Positions 1-7,531 of a DNA stretch of 10,374 bases are shown in pieces. The stretch comes from Bacteroidia bacterium. Lineage in GTDB: Bacteria; Bacteroidota; Bacteroidia; NS11-12g; UBA955. The notes beneath the pieces were generated by a model that was not told where the DNA came from, did not search any database, and saw only the letters and a list, made by a program, of their open reading frames with translations. The stretch lies in NCBI GenBank assembly GCA_014376345.1, contig JACMRS010000181.1, positions 1 to 10,374 on the forward strand, in the 5' to 3' direction. Numbering within the stretch: position 1 is the stretch's first letter; every line of letters begins with the position of its first letter. The position numbers and the translations under genes were made by a program.

Positions 1-603
1 ATCTGAAAGCTTCATTTTACCCGATTCTGCCTTAATAACATTCAGCTGAGAAACCAATCCGGCTCTGCGCTCATAAATCAAAACATCTTTAATAGTCTCG
101 TTATCCTCAGCTTTTGAACCAATTTTAATTGAATAATTGTCTATTCCATCATAAAACCTTCCAACCTTAAGATCAAAAGCTGGTTTTTTCTGACGTACAT
201 CATAAAGAAGAGATTTTGCCTCCAAATTTGCGAGTGGCATGACAATATTAGACACATAAAAAGCCACCATTGAAAGAAAACACATTACAAAAAATATAGG
301 CATCAATGCTCGGTATATCGAGATTCCGGCAGCTTTCATTGCCACCATTTCATAACTCTCGGCCAAATTGCCATAAGTCATTAATGAAGAAATTAAAACC
401 GCAAGGGGCAATGCATTTGGAATAAGATCGGCAAGTGAGAAAAAAAGCAATCTGGCAACTACATGCCATTCCAGTCCTTTACCAATAAGATCGTCAATAT
501 ACTTCCATAAAAAAAGCATCAGAAAGAGGAACATAGACACGAAAAACGTGGCTATGAAGGGCCCGATGAAGGATTTTAAAATAAGCAGATTGATTTTTTT
601 CAA
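1..603 (-). CDS. LptF/LptG (YjgP/YjgQ) family permease, C-terminal part beyond window
   Basis: Inner-membrane subunit of the LptB2FG transporter family, which pulls lipopolysaccharide out of the inner membrane and passes it to the periplasmic Lpt bridge. 201 codons are visible and the frame runs off the left edge. Translated by hand it begins KKINLLILKSFIGPF, then a hydrophobic segment (about residues 12-30), an amphipathic stretch, a second hydrophobic stretch (about 52-75) containing NALPLAVLISSLMTYG, the typical coupling-helix motif NLAESYEMVAMKAAGIS, a third membrane segment (about 100-120), and then the start of the periplasmic domain. The order matches LptF/LptG; I cannot say which of the two. 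The start is taken as TTG at 603, because an in-frame TAA at 613-615 leaves no ATG upstream. A -7-like box, GATATTTG (minus strand, 635-642), lies about 30 bases upstream of the start, one mismatch from TAnnTTTG. Confidence 0.85.
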   Translation of the reverse strand, partial: MKKINLLILKSFIGPFIATFFVSMFLFLMLFLWKYIDDLIGKGLEWHVVARLLFFSLADLIPNALPLAVLISSLMTYGNLAESYEMVAMKAAGISIYRALMPIFFVMCFLSMVAFYVSNIVMPLANLEAKSLLYDVRQKKPAFDLKVGRFYDGIDNYSIKIGSKAEDNETIKDVLIYERRAGLVSQLNVIKAESGKMKLSD

Positions 604-664
604 AGTTTTGCTTTAAATTAATTCCGCAGGCTTGCAAATATCATGCAAAAAATTAAGGGTGCTA

Positions 665-1051
665 TCAGGCTCTTATCGCTTGTTTCAGAGAATCAACCTC
701 TGTCTGCCACAATCCGGAAATTTCAGCTTTTTCGCTTTCATCAACAAATTCAGTCACTTTAAGTGCAACATCACCTGTCAACTCATCTTCCATTATTTCC
801 ATTTCAAGATATTCAGCTTCAGCGCTGTCTTTCCATTTATATCTTACAACTCTGTTATTTACCTGTTTAATTAACTCTGCTTCCTGCTCTGCTCCGTCTT
901 CATAAACGAAAGTATAGTGGGTTCGGCCTTGAATTCTGACATTTTCCGCAAACCACTGTGACAGATCTGAAGGAGATACCAGATAGTTGAATAGTATTGT
1001 TGGCGAGGAATTTAAAGGAAATTCTAATTCTAATTTGATGCGTTTGGACAT
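665..1051 (-). CDS. START-like domain protein (Bacteroidota AHSA1/SRPBCC-like family)
   Basis: A 128-residue cytoplasmic protein with no signal peptide or membrane segment. The opening MSKRIKLELEFPLNSS, the helix SPTILFNYLVSPSDLSQWFAENV, a run of beta strands (HYTFVYEDG, RVVRYKW, YLEMEIM, VALKVTEF) and a long C-terminal helix from about residue 108 fit the helix-grip START/SRPBCC fold. This version (often named START-like domain) is common in Bacteroidota. The fold usually makes a pocket for a hydrophobic ligand or acts as a chaperone cofactor; the ligand is unknown and nothing here identifies it. The gene lies 61 bases upstream of the LptF/LptG-type gene on the same strand, so co-transcription is possible. 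ATG at 1051 is the natural start, with no clear Shine-Dalgarno. A -7-like box TTTATTTG (minus, 1070-1077) has one mismatch. Confidence 0.85.
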   Translation of the reverse strand: MSKRIKLELEFPLNSSPTILFNYLVSPSDLSQWFAENVRIQGRTHYTFVYEDGAEQEAELIKQVNNRVVRYKWKDSAEAEYLEMEIMEDELTGDVALKVTEFVDESEKAEISGLWQTEVDSLKQAIRA

Positions 1052-1116
1052 TCTGTTTTAATAAGCCTGCAAATAAATGGAATTTTAGCGCATTTAAAAT
1101 TTTATTTTTCCGATTT

Positions 1117-1782
1117 TTGCATTTTATCCCAACAACTAAGGTGCCATCTTTTTTTAGCAAACATATTTTATACCACAGCTTAATGCTGGTATTCATAATT
1201 GCAGGGGGCATTATGATACCTTTTACCGAAAAAGATTTTATGACCCTGTTCTTCAATTCGAGACATACTTTGGCGGGTGATAACTTTTTTTATTATTACA
1301 CTCAGCTGCCCGAAGTTGCCCTTATCGTATTTGTCTGCATCTATGCTTTTTTCAGAAAAATAAAATGGTTTACTGCTTCAGTTGCAGCTTTTTCAATTGG
1401 CGGATTATTAGTAGGCATTAGCAAATTATGGCTATTTAATGGTTACCCCCGCCCTTTTGCATCTATTAAAGCCCCTAAAGTTCTTCATATTGTAGAAGGA
1501 ATGATTATACACTCAACAAACAGTTTTCCTTCTGGCCATACTTTGAGTGCTTTTGTAGGATTATCTCTGTTAGCCTATATGACCACTAATAACAGCGTTA
1601 AAACACTTTGCTTTATTCTTGCCTGTATGGTCGCTGTATCCAGGATGTATCTTGGACAACATTTTTTTGTTGATGTTTATGCAGGGGCGATTATTGGTTA
1701 TGGTATTGCAAGTCTGACTTTCATATTCTTCACCCGCTTTTTTACAACCCCTTTCTGGGAGAGGCCTGCTTTAAAAATATAA
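1117..1782 (+). CDS. PAP2-family lipid phosphatase (membrane)
   Basis: Integral membrane acid phosphatase of the PAP2 superfamily, which removes phosphate from lipid phosphates or diphosphates (undecaprenyl diphosphate, phosphatidate, or lipid A phosphates in LpxE/LpxF types). All three catalytic signatures are present: K103...R112-P113 (with eight residues between K and R, longer than the usual six), P138-S139-G140-H141, and S175-R176...H182...D186, where H141 and H182 are the expected catalytic histidines. About five or six hydrophobic segments surround them. The substrate cannot be read from the sequence. The start is uncertain: TTG 1117 gives 221 residues, GTG 1141 gives 213, ATG 1183 gives 199. 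A -7-like box GATTTTTG at 1112-1119 (one mismatch) overlaps TTG 1117, which would favour GTG 1141. It ends just before the ArnT-like gene, so the two are very likely co-transcribed. Confidence 0.88.
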   Translation: MHFIPTTKVPSFFSKHILYHSLMLVFIIAGGIMIPFTEKDFMTLFFNSRHTLAGDNFFYYYTQLPEVALIVFVCIYAFFRKIKWFTASVAAFSIGGLLVGISKLWLFNGYPRPFASIKAPKVLHIVEGMIIHSTNSFPSGHTLSAFVGLSLLAYMTTNNSVKTLCFILACMVAVSRMYLGQHFFVDVYAGAIIGYGIASLTFIFFTRFFTTPFWERPALKI

Positions 1783-1797
1783 CCCGTGAGGCCATCA

Positions 1798-3522
1798 ATG
1801 ACCCTGCCTTTTATCCTGATTGTAATTATAGGCTCACTCTTGTTCTTACCTTTTTTGGGTAGCGTGCATCTTTTCGACTGGGATGAAATAAATTTTGCGG
1901 AATCGGCTAGAGAAATGATTGTTACCGGCAATTATTCTGCTGTTCAGATAAATTTTGAACCTTTTTGGGAAAAACCTCCGCTTTTTTTCTGGTTTCAGGT
2001 ATTAAGCATGAAACTTTTTGGTGTCAATGAGTTTGCTGCCAGATTTCCGGATGCTATTTGCGGAATAATTACGTTGTGCTTTATCTATTATATTGGAAAA
2101 AGACAATACAAAGGCAACCTTGCGGCTTGGTGGGTTCTCTGTTATCTGGGCTCTATTTTACCACATTTTTATTTTAAAAGCGGCATTATAGATCCTATTT
2201 TTAACCTCTTTATTTTCGCAGCAATTTATCAGTTTTACCTTGCTGCAAAACAAGATATTGTGGTAGTAAGTGTCATGCGTTATTTTTTTCTTGCAGGAAT
2301 ATTTACCGGACTTGCAATTCTGACTAAAGGGCCGGTTGCTCTTATAATATGCTTGTTAACACTTTTCATTTTTGTTGCTGTTAAAAGATTTACATGGTTT
2401 TTTAGGTTTAAACATCTTTTAGTTTATGGATTGATTGCTTTGTTTATCACCAGTTTTTGGTTTGTCCCTGAAACTATTAAAAACGGTCCGTGGTTTTTGG
2501 TTGAATTTGTAAAATATCAGGCCGGATTATTTACAAGTAACATAGCAGGGCATCAACAACCTTTCTGGTACCATACAGCAGTTCTTTTAGTCGGATGTTT
2601 CCCGATTTCCTTCATTGCTTTGGCTGCAATCAAGAAAAATAATTACTACAGTTATCAGGAAAATCTATTCAGAACACTCATGATTGTTCTCTTTTTTGTG
2701 GTGCTGATTTTGTTTTCAATAGTTAAAACTAAAATCGTTCATTATTCTTCAATGTGCTGGCTGCCACTTACTTTTCTGGCCGCTTATGCAATTGCTTCAG
2801 TACAAAAGAAAAGACTCAAATTCAGTGCGGTTTTATCAACCTGTATTTTAGTTTTCGGTATTATTTTAAGTACTGTTTTAATAGCCATTCCGGTAATATT
2901 TTCAAATAAAAAATTGAAAGATCTTGCGCTTGCAAATATCAAAGACCGCTTTACAGTTGCTAATTTTTCAATAAATACGGGCTGGACCGGTTTTGAGGCA
3001 ATTCCCGGAATCCTTTTGTTAGCAGTGGTTTGCACAGGTTTTTATTTTCTTATCAGAAAACAACATTCAAAAGGCTTTTATATTTTATTAACAGGCATTA
3101 CTCTGATTATCCCTTTAATAGCAATTATGGTGGTGCCTAAAATTGAAAAACACACACAAGGAACAGCTATTAGTTTTTTTGAAAGCCTGAAAGGCAAAAA
3201 CTGTTATATTTTTCACACTGGTTATAAAAGCTATGCCCCTTATTTTTATGCTCAAATAAAACCACTCACTGCAAATGACAGTCTTTTTCATAAACGAGCA
3301 CAATTCCTAAATCAACTCGGAGTTAAAAAATTTACCGACCTCAGTCAGGAGCGTTACCGGGATTACGACGATTTTGAAAAAGACTGGCTTTTAAACGGAA
3401 ACATTGACAAACCTGCTTATTTCATTGCAAAATCACACGATCAGGAAGGACTGGAAAAGCAAACCGGTCTTATCATGCTTTGGGAAAAAGGCGGTTTCAC
3501 AGCTTATAAGAGAATGCCTTAA
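1798..3522 (+). CDS. ArnT-like GT39 membrane glycosyltransferase
   Basis: GT-C fold transferase (PMT/ArnT, family GT39) that moves a sugar from a polyprenyl-phosphate carrier to an acceptor on the periplasmic side of the inner membrane. ArnT itself adds 4-amino-arabinose to lipid A. The N-terminus has a membrane helix (about 5-22) followed by F-D27-W-D29-E30 and FAESAREMI, the expected catalytic acidic loop. Next come E58-K59-P60-P61-L62-FFW, a GT39 hallmark, and later GHQQPFWYH, matching the ArnT His-containing loop that takes part in metal and carrier binding. About eleven or twelve further hydrophobic segments fill residues 70-440, and a soluble C-terminal domain follows. Length is 574 residues from ATG 1798; GTG 1786 would add four. 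GTGAGG at 1786-1791 may serve as a Shine-Dalgarno for ATG 1798. Donor and acceptor are unknown. Pairing with PAP2 suggests lipid A or other envelope glycolipid remodelling, or recycling of the released carrier. Confidence 0.87.
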   Translation: MTLPFILIVIIGSLLFLPFLGSVHLFDWDEINFAESAREMIVTGNYSAVQINFEPFWEKPPLFFWFQVLSMKLFGVNEFAARFPDAICGIITLCFIYYIGKRQYKGNLAAWWVLCYLGSILPHFYFKSGIIDPIFNLFIFAAIYQFYLAAKQDIVVVSVMRYFFLAGIFTGLAILTKGPVALIICLLTLFIFVAVKRFTWFFRFKHLLVYGLIALFITSFWFVPETIKNGPWFLVEFVKYQAGLFTSNIAGHQQPFWYHTAVLLVGCFPISFIALAAIKKNNYYSYQENLFRTLMIVLFFVVLILFSIVKTKIVHYSSMCWLPLTFLAAYAIASVQKKRLKFSAVLSTCILVFGIILSTVLIAIPVIFSNKKLKDLALANIKDRFTVANFSINTGWTGFEAIPGILLLAVVCTGFYFLIRKQHSKGFYILLTGITLIIPLIAIMVVPKIEKHTQGTAISFFESLKGKNCYIFHTGYKSYAPYFYAQIKPLTANDSLFHKRAQFLNQLGVKKFTDLSQERYRDYDDFEKDWLLNGNIDKPAYFIAKSHDQEGLEKQTGLIMLWEKGGFTAYKRMP

Positions 3523-3604
3523 AGTTTTGAAAGTATTTTTGTTGTAAAATCTTGTCCAAAAACAACTGTTTAAAATTAATCCCCATTACTGTTGTAATTT
3601 ATTT

Positions 3605-3612
3605 TAATTTTG
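3605..3612 (+). promoter_or_regulatory. -7 promoter box (TAnnTTTG) of the DUF423-sixA-priA operon
   Basis: The sequence TAATTTTG matches the Bacteroidota sigma factor -7 consensus TAnnTTTG at every fixed position. It lies 15 bases before ATG 3628, which predicts a leader of only about ten bases. No clear TTTG -33 element is visible about 20 bases upstream, so the call rests on the -7 box and its position in the 105-base gap after the ArnT-like gene. Confidence 0.45.
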
Positions 3613-3627
3613 CTGTTAATTAACTCA

Positions 3628-4023
3628 ATGGATATTTCCCGTAAAAATATTTTTTGTGCACTTTCTGTTTCACTTGCGTTGGCAATAATGCTTGGAGCAC
3701 TTGGTGCTCACAAGCTTAAGGATCTGCTATCTCCAATATATCTTAATGCCTGGAAAACTGCCGCCGAATACCACCTTACTCAAACATTGGGTTTATTTGC
3801 AATGGTTTTAACCGGTCATATAATGTCAGTTCAAAAAATTAAATTGCCTGTTTATTTGCTTGCATCAGGTATCATCCTTTTTTCAGGATCACTTTATATA
3901 CTATCATTAAACGAGATATTTGGTGAATCTTTAAAAATAGTCGGACCAATAACACCTATTGGAGGTGTGCTTATGATAGCAGGCTGGATTGTATTTGCAA
4001 TTAAAATTTTCAAACAGAAATGA
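3628..4023 (+). CDS. DUF423 family small membrane protein
   Basis: A 131-residue, four-helix membrane protein of the DUF423 (YgdD-like) family, whose biochemical role is unknown. Visible family signatures are the first helix ending MLGALGAHKLKD (about 21-32), the A-x-x-YH motif in the second segment (WKTAAEYHLTQTLGLF, about 42-57), a third segment about 73-93 (YLLASGIILFSGSLYIL), and the closing PIGGVLMIAGW (about 110-120). Length is normal for the family. ATG 3628 is preferred over the upstream TTG at 3610, which overlaps the -7 box. Its TGA overlaps the next start as ATGA, so it is probably translationally coupled to the SixA gene and is the first gene of an operon that ends in priA. Confidence 0.9.
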   Translation: MDISRKNIFCALSVSLALAIMLGALGAHKLKDLLSPIYLNAWKTAAEYHLTQTLGLFAMVLTGHIMSVQKIKLPVYLLASGIILFSGSLYILSLNEIFGESLKIVGPITPIGGVLMIAGWIVFAIKIFKQK

Positions 4024-4514
4024 AAACATTAATTATCATGAGACATGGTCACGCTGAATCCGGTGGAATTTTCAGTGCTGATATTAAAAGAAATCTTGAC
4101 GAAAGAGGCAAATCAGATGTTGCCCGAATGGCAGAAAAATTTGCTTCAAAAAAAGAATTGCCACAACTGATCATCTGCAGCGCAGCAAACCGCACAGCCG
4201 AAACCTGCAGAATATTTACAGAATCTGCCGGTTATAAAGGTGATATTCAATATTTTTCAGAACTGTATCATGCCTCTGCTGCACTTTTAATAGAACATAT
4301 TTTAATGCTTCCCGATAGCATCGAAAATGTGATGTTTATTGGTCACAATCCGGGAGTTTCAAAAACAATAAAATCACTATTACAAGTTCCATTTGAAGAA
4401 ATGCCGACATCAGGTTTAGCTATTCTCAAACTTCCTGAAAACAAATGGGTAGAAATAGGAACTGAACCTGCTTTTCTTGATGCATATTATTTTCCAAAGC
4501 AAAATCAATCTTGA
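4020..4514 (+). CDS. sixA: SixA-type phosphohistidine phosphatase
   Basis: Cytoplasmic histidine phosphatase (phosphoglycerate-mutase-like fold) of the small SixA branch. In E. coli, SixA removes phosphate from histidine-phosphorylated proteins such as the PTS protein NPr. The catalytic R8-H9-G10 motif sits right at the N-terminus (MKTLIIMRHGHAE). It is followed by S54-A-A-N-R58-T59, the acidic residue E81, and the second catalytic histidine in F-I-G-H109-N-P-G. These are the four expected active-site elements, and 164 residues is the usual size. The gene overlaps DUF423 by 4 bases (ATGA) and priA by 4 bases (TTGA). The target protein in this organism is unknown, and its co-expression with priA may be only operon convenience. 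Confidence 0.9.
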   Translation: MKTLIIMRHGHAESGGIFSADIKRNLDERGKSDVARMAEKFASKKELPQLIICSAANRTAETCRIFTESAGYKGDIQYFSELYHASAALLIEHILMLPDSIENVMFIGHNPGVSKTIKSLLQVPFEEMPTSGLAILKLPENKWVEIGTEPAFLDAYYFPKQNQS

Positions 4515-6985
4515 TAACAGAGGAAGAAGACCATAACCGGACCACTCTTTTTATAGAGGTTATTCTTCCTTTGCCGATCCCAAAGCTTTTTACTTACAGA
4601 GTTCCACATGAGTGGAATGAATTAATTGTTCAGGGCAAACGCGTGTTTGTACCTTTTGGTGCAAGAAAAATTTACACAGCAATTATTTACAATATCTCAA
4701 GTAAAAAACCTGAAAAATATGAAGCACTTTATATTTTAGGAATTTTAGATGACAATCCTATTGTCAATAAAAAACAACTTGATTACTGGCAATGGGTTTC
4801 AGAATATTATATGTGTCCACTTGGAGATGTTATGAGTGCTGCACTTCCGGCAGGATTAAAACTTCAGAGTGAAACTGTTATTACTTTAAACAAGGAAACT
4901 GTAATTGACAAAAGTATTCTAGATGAAAGGGAAATCCACATTATTGAACTGCTTGAGAAAAAACCACAGCTCAGCATCAGCGAAATTGAACTTTCCATGA
5001 AGTCAAAATCTTCAATGATAACAGTTATTAAATCTTTGTACGATCGCAATCTGGTGCTTATTTCTGAAGATGTTACCGAATCATATAAACCAAAGTCGAC
5101 CGTATATTTAAAAGTAACTGGTAAAATCACAGAAGAAGGACTGAATACACAGCTAAGCATGCTTGAGCGTCGTTCAAAAAAACAATACGAAGCCTTGCTG
5201 GTATTGCTTTCGCAACCTGAGCGGCAATCGGAAAGAAGTGTTCTTTTAAAACAACATAATATAACATCAGCATCAGTAAATGCTCTTATTGAAAAAGGCC
5301 TGATTCTAAAACTTGAAATTTCATCTGACAGAATTAATTTGGGAACAAAAAAAGATTCTGATTATTTTGTTTTGAATAAAGGTCAGGAGGACGCATATAA
5401 TTCTATCAATAAAAGCTTTGAAACCCATGATGTCACTTTGCTTTATGGTGTAACAGGAAGTGGCAAAACACATATTTATGTGAAGCTGATTCAGGATGCA
5501 ATTAAAAACGGGAAACAGGTACTTTATCTTGTACCGGAAATTGCGTTAACAGAGCAATTAATCAGAAAACTGGAGGCTTATTTTTCCGGGATTATGGCTG
5601 TATCGCATTCCAGATTTAGCAAAGATGAAAAAGTAGAAATATGGAGTAAAGTTAATTCAGGTGAAATCAGTTTGTTGGTTGGTGCCAGATCCGCTTTATT
5701 TATGCCATTTTCTAATCTGGGATTAATTATAGTTGATGAAGAACACGAAACTTCTTACAAACAAAACGATAAAAACCCGAGATACCATGCGCGTGATGCA
5801 GCAGTAATGCTGGCAAAGCAATGGAAAATCAAAACTGTTTTAGGATCAGCAACACCTTCATTTGAAAGTTTTTTTTTGGCGAAAGAAGGCAAATACGGAT
5901 TGGTTTCATTGCCCGAAAGATACAGTCTTGTTCCGATGCCACAAATAATAATCGGCAACATAAAAGAAGATACCAGAACGAAAGAAATCAAAGCGATTTT
6001 CACCAAAGCTTTTATGGATAATCTTAACCTGACTCTTGATACCAACAGACAGGCGATAATTTTCCAAAACCGCAAGGGGTATGTCCCTCAGGTTATTTGC
6101 GACACTTGTCAGTGGACTCCAAAATGTATTAATTGCGACATTACTTTAACTTATTATAAATATAGTAATAATCTAAGATGTCATTATTGCAGTTACCATC
6201 AGGCTACCATTGTAAAATGCGAAGCTTGTGGCAGCAATAACATGAAAATAAAGGGTTATGGAACTGAAAGAATAACAGAGGATGTAGAAATTCTTTTTCC
6301 AAAAGCCCGAATCAGGAGATTTGATCAGGACAGTACCCGTCAAAAATATGCTTTTAAAAATCTGATAGCAGAATTTGAACAGCATAAAACAGATGTTTTG
6401 GTAGGAACGCAGATTGTTGCTAAGGGATTGGATTTTGAAGGTGTTCACATGGCTGCCGTGGTAAATGCAGATCAGCTTTTGCATTTTCCGGATTTCAGAG
6501 CCAATGAAAGGGCTTTTCAATTGATGGTTCAGCTGAGCGGCAGAGCAGGTAGAAGAGATAAACAAGGTGTTGTGGTTATTCAGACTTATGATCCCGAAAA
6601 TAAGGTTATTAAGCTTGTGCAGGAAAATAATTACGAAGGACTTTATGAGTCTGAGATTAAGGAGCGGAAAGACTATTTTTACCCCCCATATTCAAGGATG
6701 ATCAGGTTGACGATTAAGCATAAAGATCCGATTGTTCTTGAAAAAGCGTCGGATGAATTAGCTGCAGTTTTAAAAAAGAGACTTGGTTTACGTGTGCTCG
6801 GACCTGAGAATCCTTACGTTTCTAAAATCAGAAATCAATATCTTAAAAACATCATTATTAAACTCGACCGCGAAAAAGATCCTGTGCCCAAAATCAAGCA
6901 ATGGATGCAGGGATTATTTTTAGAATTCACTTCACTTGCCGAATACAAAGCTTTGATTATTCAGCCGGATGTTGATGCTTATTGA
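4511..6985 (+). CDS. priA: Primosomal protein N' (replication restart helicase PriA)
   Basis: Superfamily 2 3'-to-5' DNA helicase that recognises abandoned replication forks and starts reloading of the replicative helicase. Domain order is complete for 824 residues: 3'-DNA-binding domain (about 12-110, LFIEVILPLPIPKLFTYRVP), winged-helix linker (about 130-280), helicase lobe 1 with Walker A GVTGSGKT (313-320) and DEEH box (409-412), then lobe 2. An insert of eight zinc-binding cysteines follows in CxxC pairs (C530/533, 539/542, 557/560, 570/573). GTQIVAKGLDFEGV, QLSGRAGRR (motif VI) and the C-terminal domain come last. Nothing essential is missing. The start is TTG 4511, overlapping the sixA stop as TTGA; no ATG occurs before the conserved N-terminus. 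The 3' end overlaps the convergent TOPRIM gene by 7 bases. Confidence 0.96.
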   Translation: MITEEEDHNRTTLFIEVILPLPIPKLFTYRVPHEWNELIVQGKRVFVPFGARKIYTAIIYNISSKKPEKYEALYILGILDDNPIVNKKQLDYWQWVSEYYMCPLGDVMSAALPAGLKLQSETVITLNKETVIDKSILDEREIHIIELLEKKPQLSISEIELSMKSKSSMITVIKSLYDRNLVLISEDVTESYKPKSTVYLKVTGKITEEGLNTQLSMLERRSKKQYEALLVLLSQPERQSERSVLLKQHNITSASVNALIEKGLILKLEISSDRINLGTKKDSDYFVLNKGQEDAYNSINKSFETHDVTLLYGVTGSGKTHIYVKLIQDAIKNGKQVLYLVPEIALTEQLIRKLEAYFSGIMAVSHSRFSKDEKVEIWSKVNSGEISLLVGARSALFMPFSNLGLIIVDEEHETSYKQNDKNPRYHARDAAVMLAKQWKIKTVLGSATPSFESFFLAKEGKYGLVSLPERYSLVPMPQIIIGNIKEDTRTKEIKAIFTKAFMDNLNLTLDTNRQAIIFQNRKGYVPQVICDTCQWTPKCINCDITLTYYKYSNNLRCHYCSYHQATIVKCEACGSNNMKIKGYGTERITEDVEILFPKARIRRFDQDSTRQKYAFKNLIAEFEQHKTDVLVGTQIVAKGLDFEGVHMAAVVNADQLLHFPDFRANERAFQLMVQLSGRAGRRDKQGVVVIQTYDPENKVIKLVQENNYEGLYESEIKERKDYFYPPYSRMIRLTIKHKDPIVLEKASDELAAVLKKRLGLRVLGPENPYVSKIRNQYLKNIIIKLDREKDPVPKIKQWMQGLFLEFTSLAEYKALIIQPDVDAY

Positions 6986-7530
6986 GAGATATGACTATTC
7001 ACAAAATCTTTCAATGGTTTTAGATATTCGTGGTTAAGATCAAAGTGTTGATTTATTAATTTTGGAAAATTAGTTTTATTAAATAGATCCTTTGAATTTT
7101 CATTATCACGCAATGCTTCTATGTAAGCATATACTTTTGATTTAGGTAAAGTCCTTTTATAATTCAAACTCTCAATACAATTATTATAAGTTTCAAAGCA
7201 GGTCCAAAAACTTGTATTTTTAGCGATTGCTTCATATATACTTTCTAAATTTCCATTATTGGAATTATCAGGCATTAGAAATAAATTATAATCACCTATT
7301 TCAGCTTTCTTATCAGTATAATATTCTAATCGCGAGTCATAATCTTTGTCAGCATCGATAAATAAGCAAACTTTCTTACCAAGCACAAACATTTCTTTGA
7401 TTCTTAATATGTTCTTATCATTAAAATCCTTTCCATTTAATATATCTATACTTTCAGGAGGCAATTGCGGAAATAAAGCCATCATAAAAGATTTATCTGC
7501 ATCACCTTCAACAAAAAAATGAACCTTCAT
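6979..7530 (-). CDS. Small TOPRIM-like (DUF3226-type) protein, partner of the adjacent ATPase
   Basis: A 183-residue soluble protein with the acidic signature of a TOPRIM-type metal site: F-V-E8-G-D10-A-D12 at the end of the first strand, F-I-D59-A-D61-K-D63 in the second core strand, and L-M-P87-D88-N89...G93-N-L-E96 after it. The last motif (MPDN...G.LE) is typical of DUF3226. TOPRIM domains in OLD-family nucleases and in PARIS AriB cut nucleic acid, so a nuclease effector role is likely but inferred. It starts 1 base after the stop of the AAA ATPase gene. AGGAGGT ends 7 bases before its ATG, a strong Shine-Dalgarno unlike any other gene here, so it is probably made at a high or set ratio to the ATPase. 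Composition is AT-rich (14 G/C in 7141-7200). An inactive or purely regulatory TOPRIM is not excluded. Confidence 0.78.
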   Translation of the reverse strand: MKVHFFVEGDADKSFMMALFPQLPPESIDILNGKDFNDKNILRIKEMFVLGKKVCLFIDADKDYDSRLEYYTDKKAEIGDYNLFLMPDNSNNGNLESIYEAIAKNTSFWTCFETYNNCIESLNYKRTLPKSKVYAYIEALRDNENSKDLFNKTNFPKLINQHFDLNHEYLKPLKDFVNSHISQ

Positions 7531-7531
7531 A

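Noticed and set aside
900..1256. Open frame of 118 codons on the minus strand across the START-like/PAP2 junction
   Set aside because: It overlaps the START-like gene and PAP2 in other frames, and its protein shows no family pattern, whereas both overlapped genes have clear motifs.
3541..3566. Possible terminator after the ArnT-like gene: GTTGT with ACAAC
   Set aside because: A 5-base AT-rich stem with a 16-base loop and no T tract is too weak to call.
3610..3627. Upstream TTG start for DUF423
   Set aside because: It falls inside the -7 box and adds six residues not expected in the family; ATG 3628 gives the normal length.
6173..6565. 130-codon minus-strand open frame inside priA
   Set aside because: It lies wholly opposite conserved PriA zinc-binding and helicase motifs and has no recognisable domain; it is a shadow.
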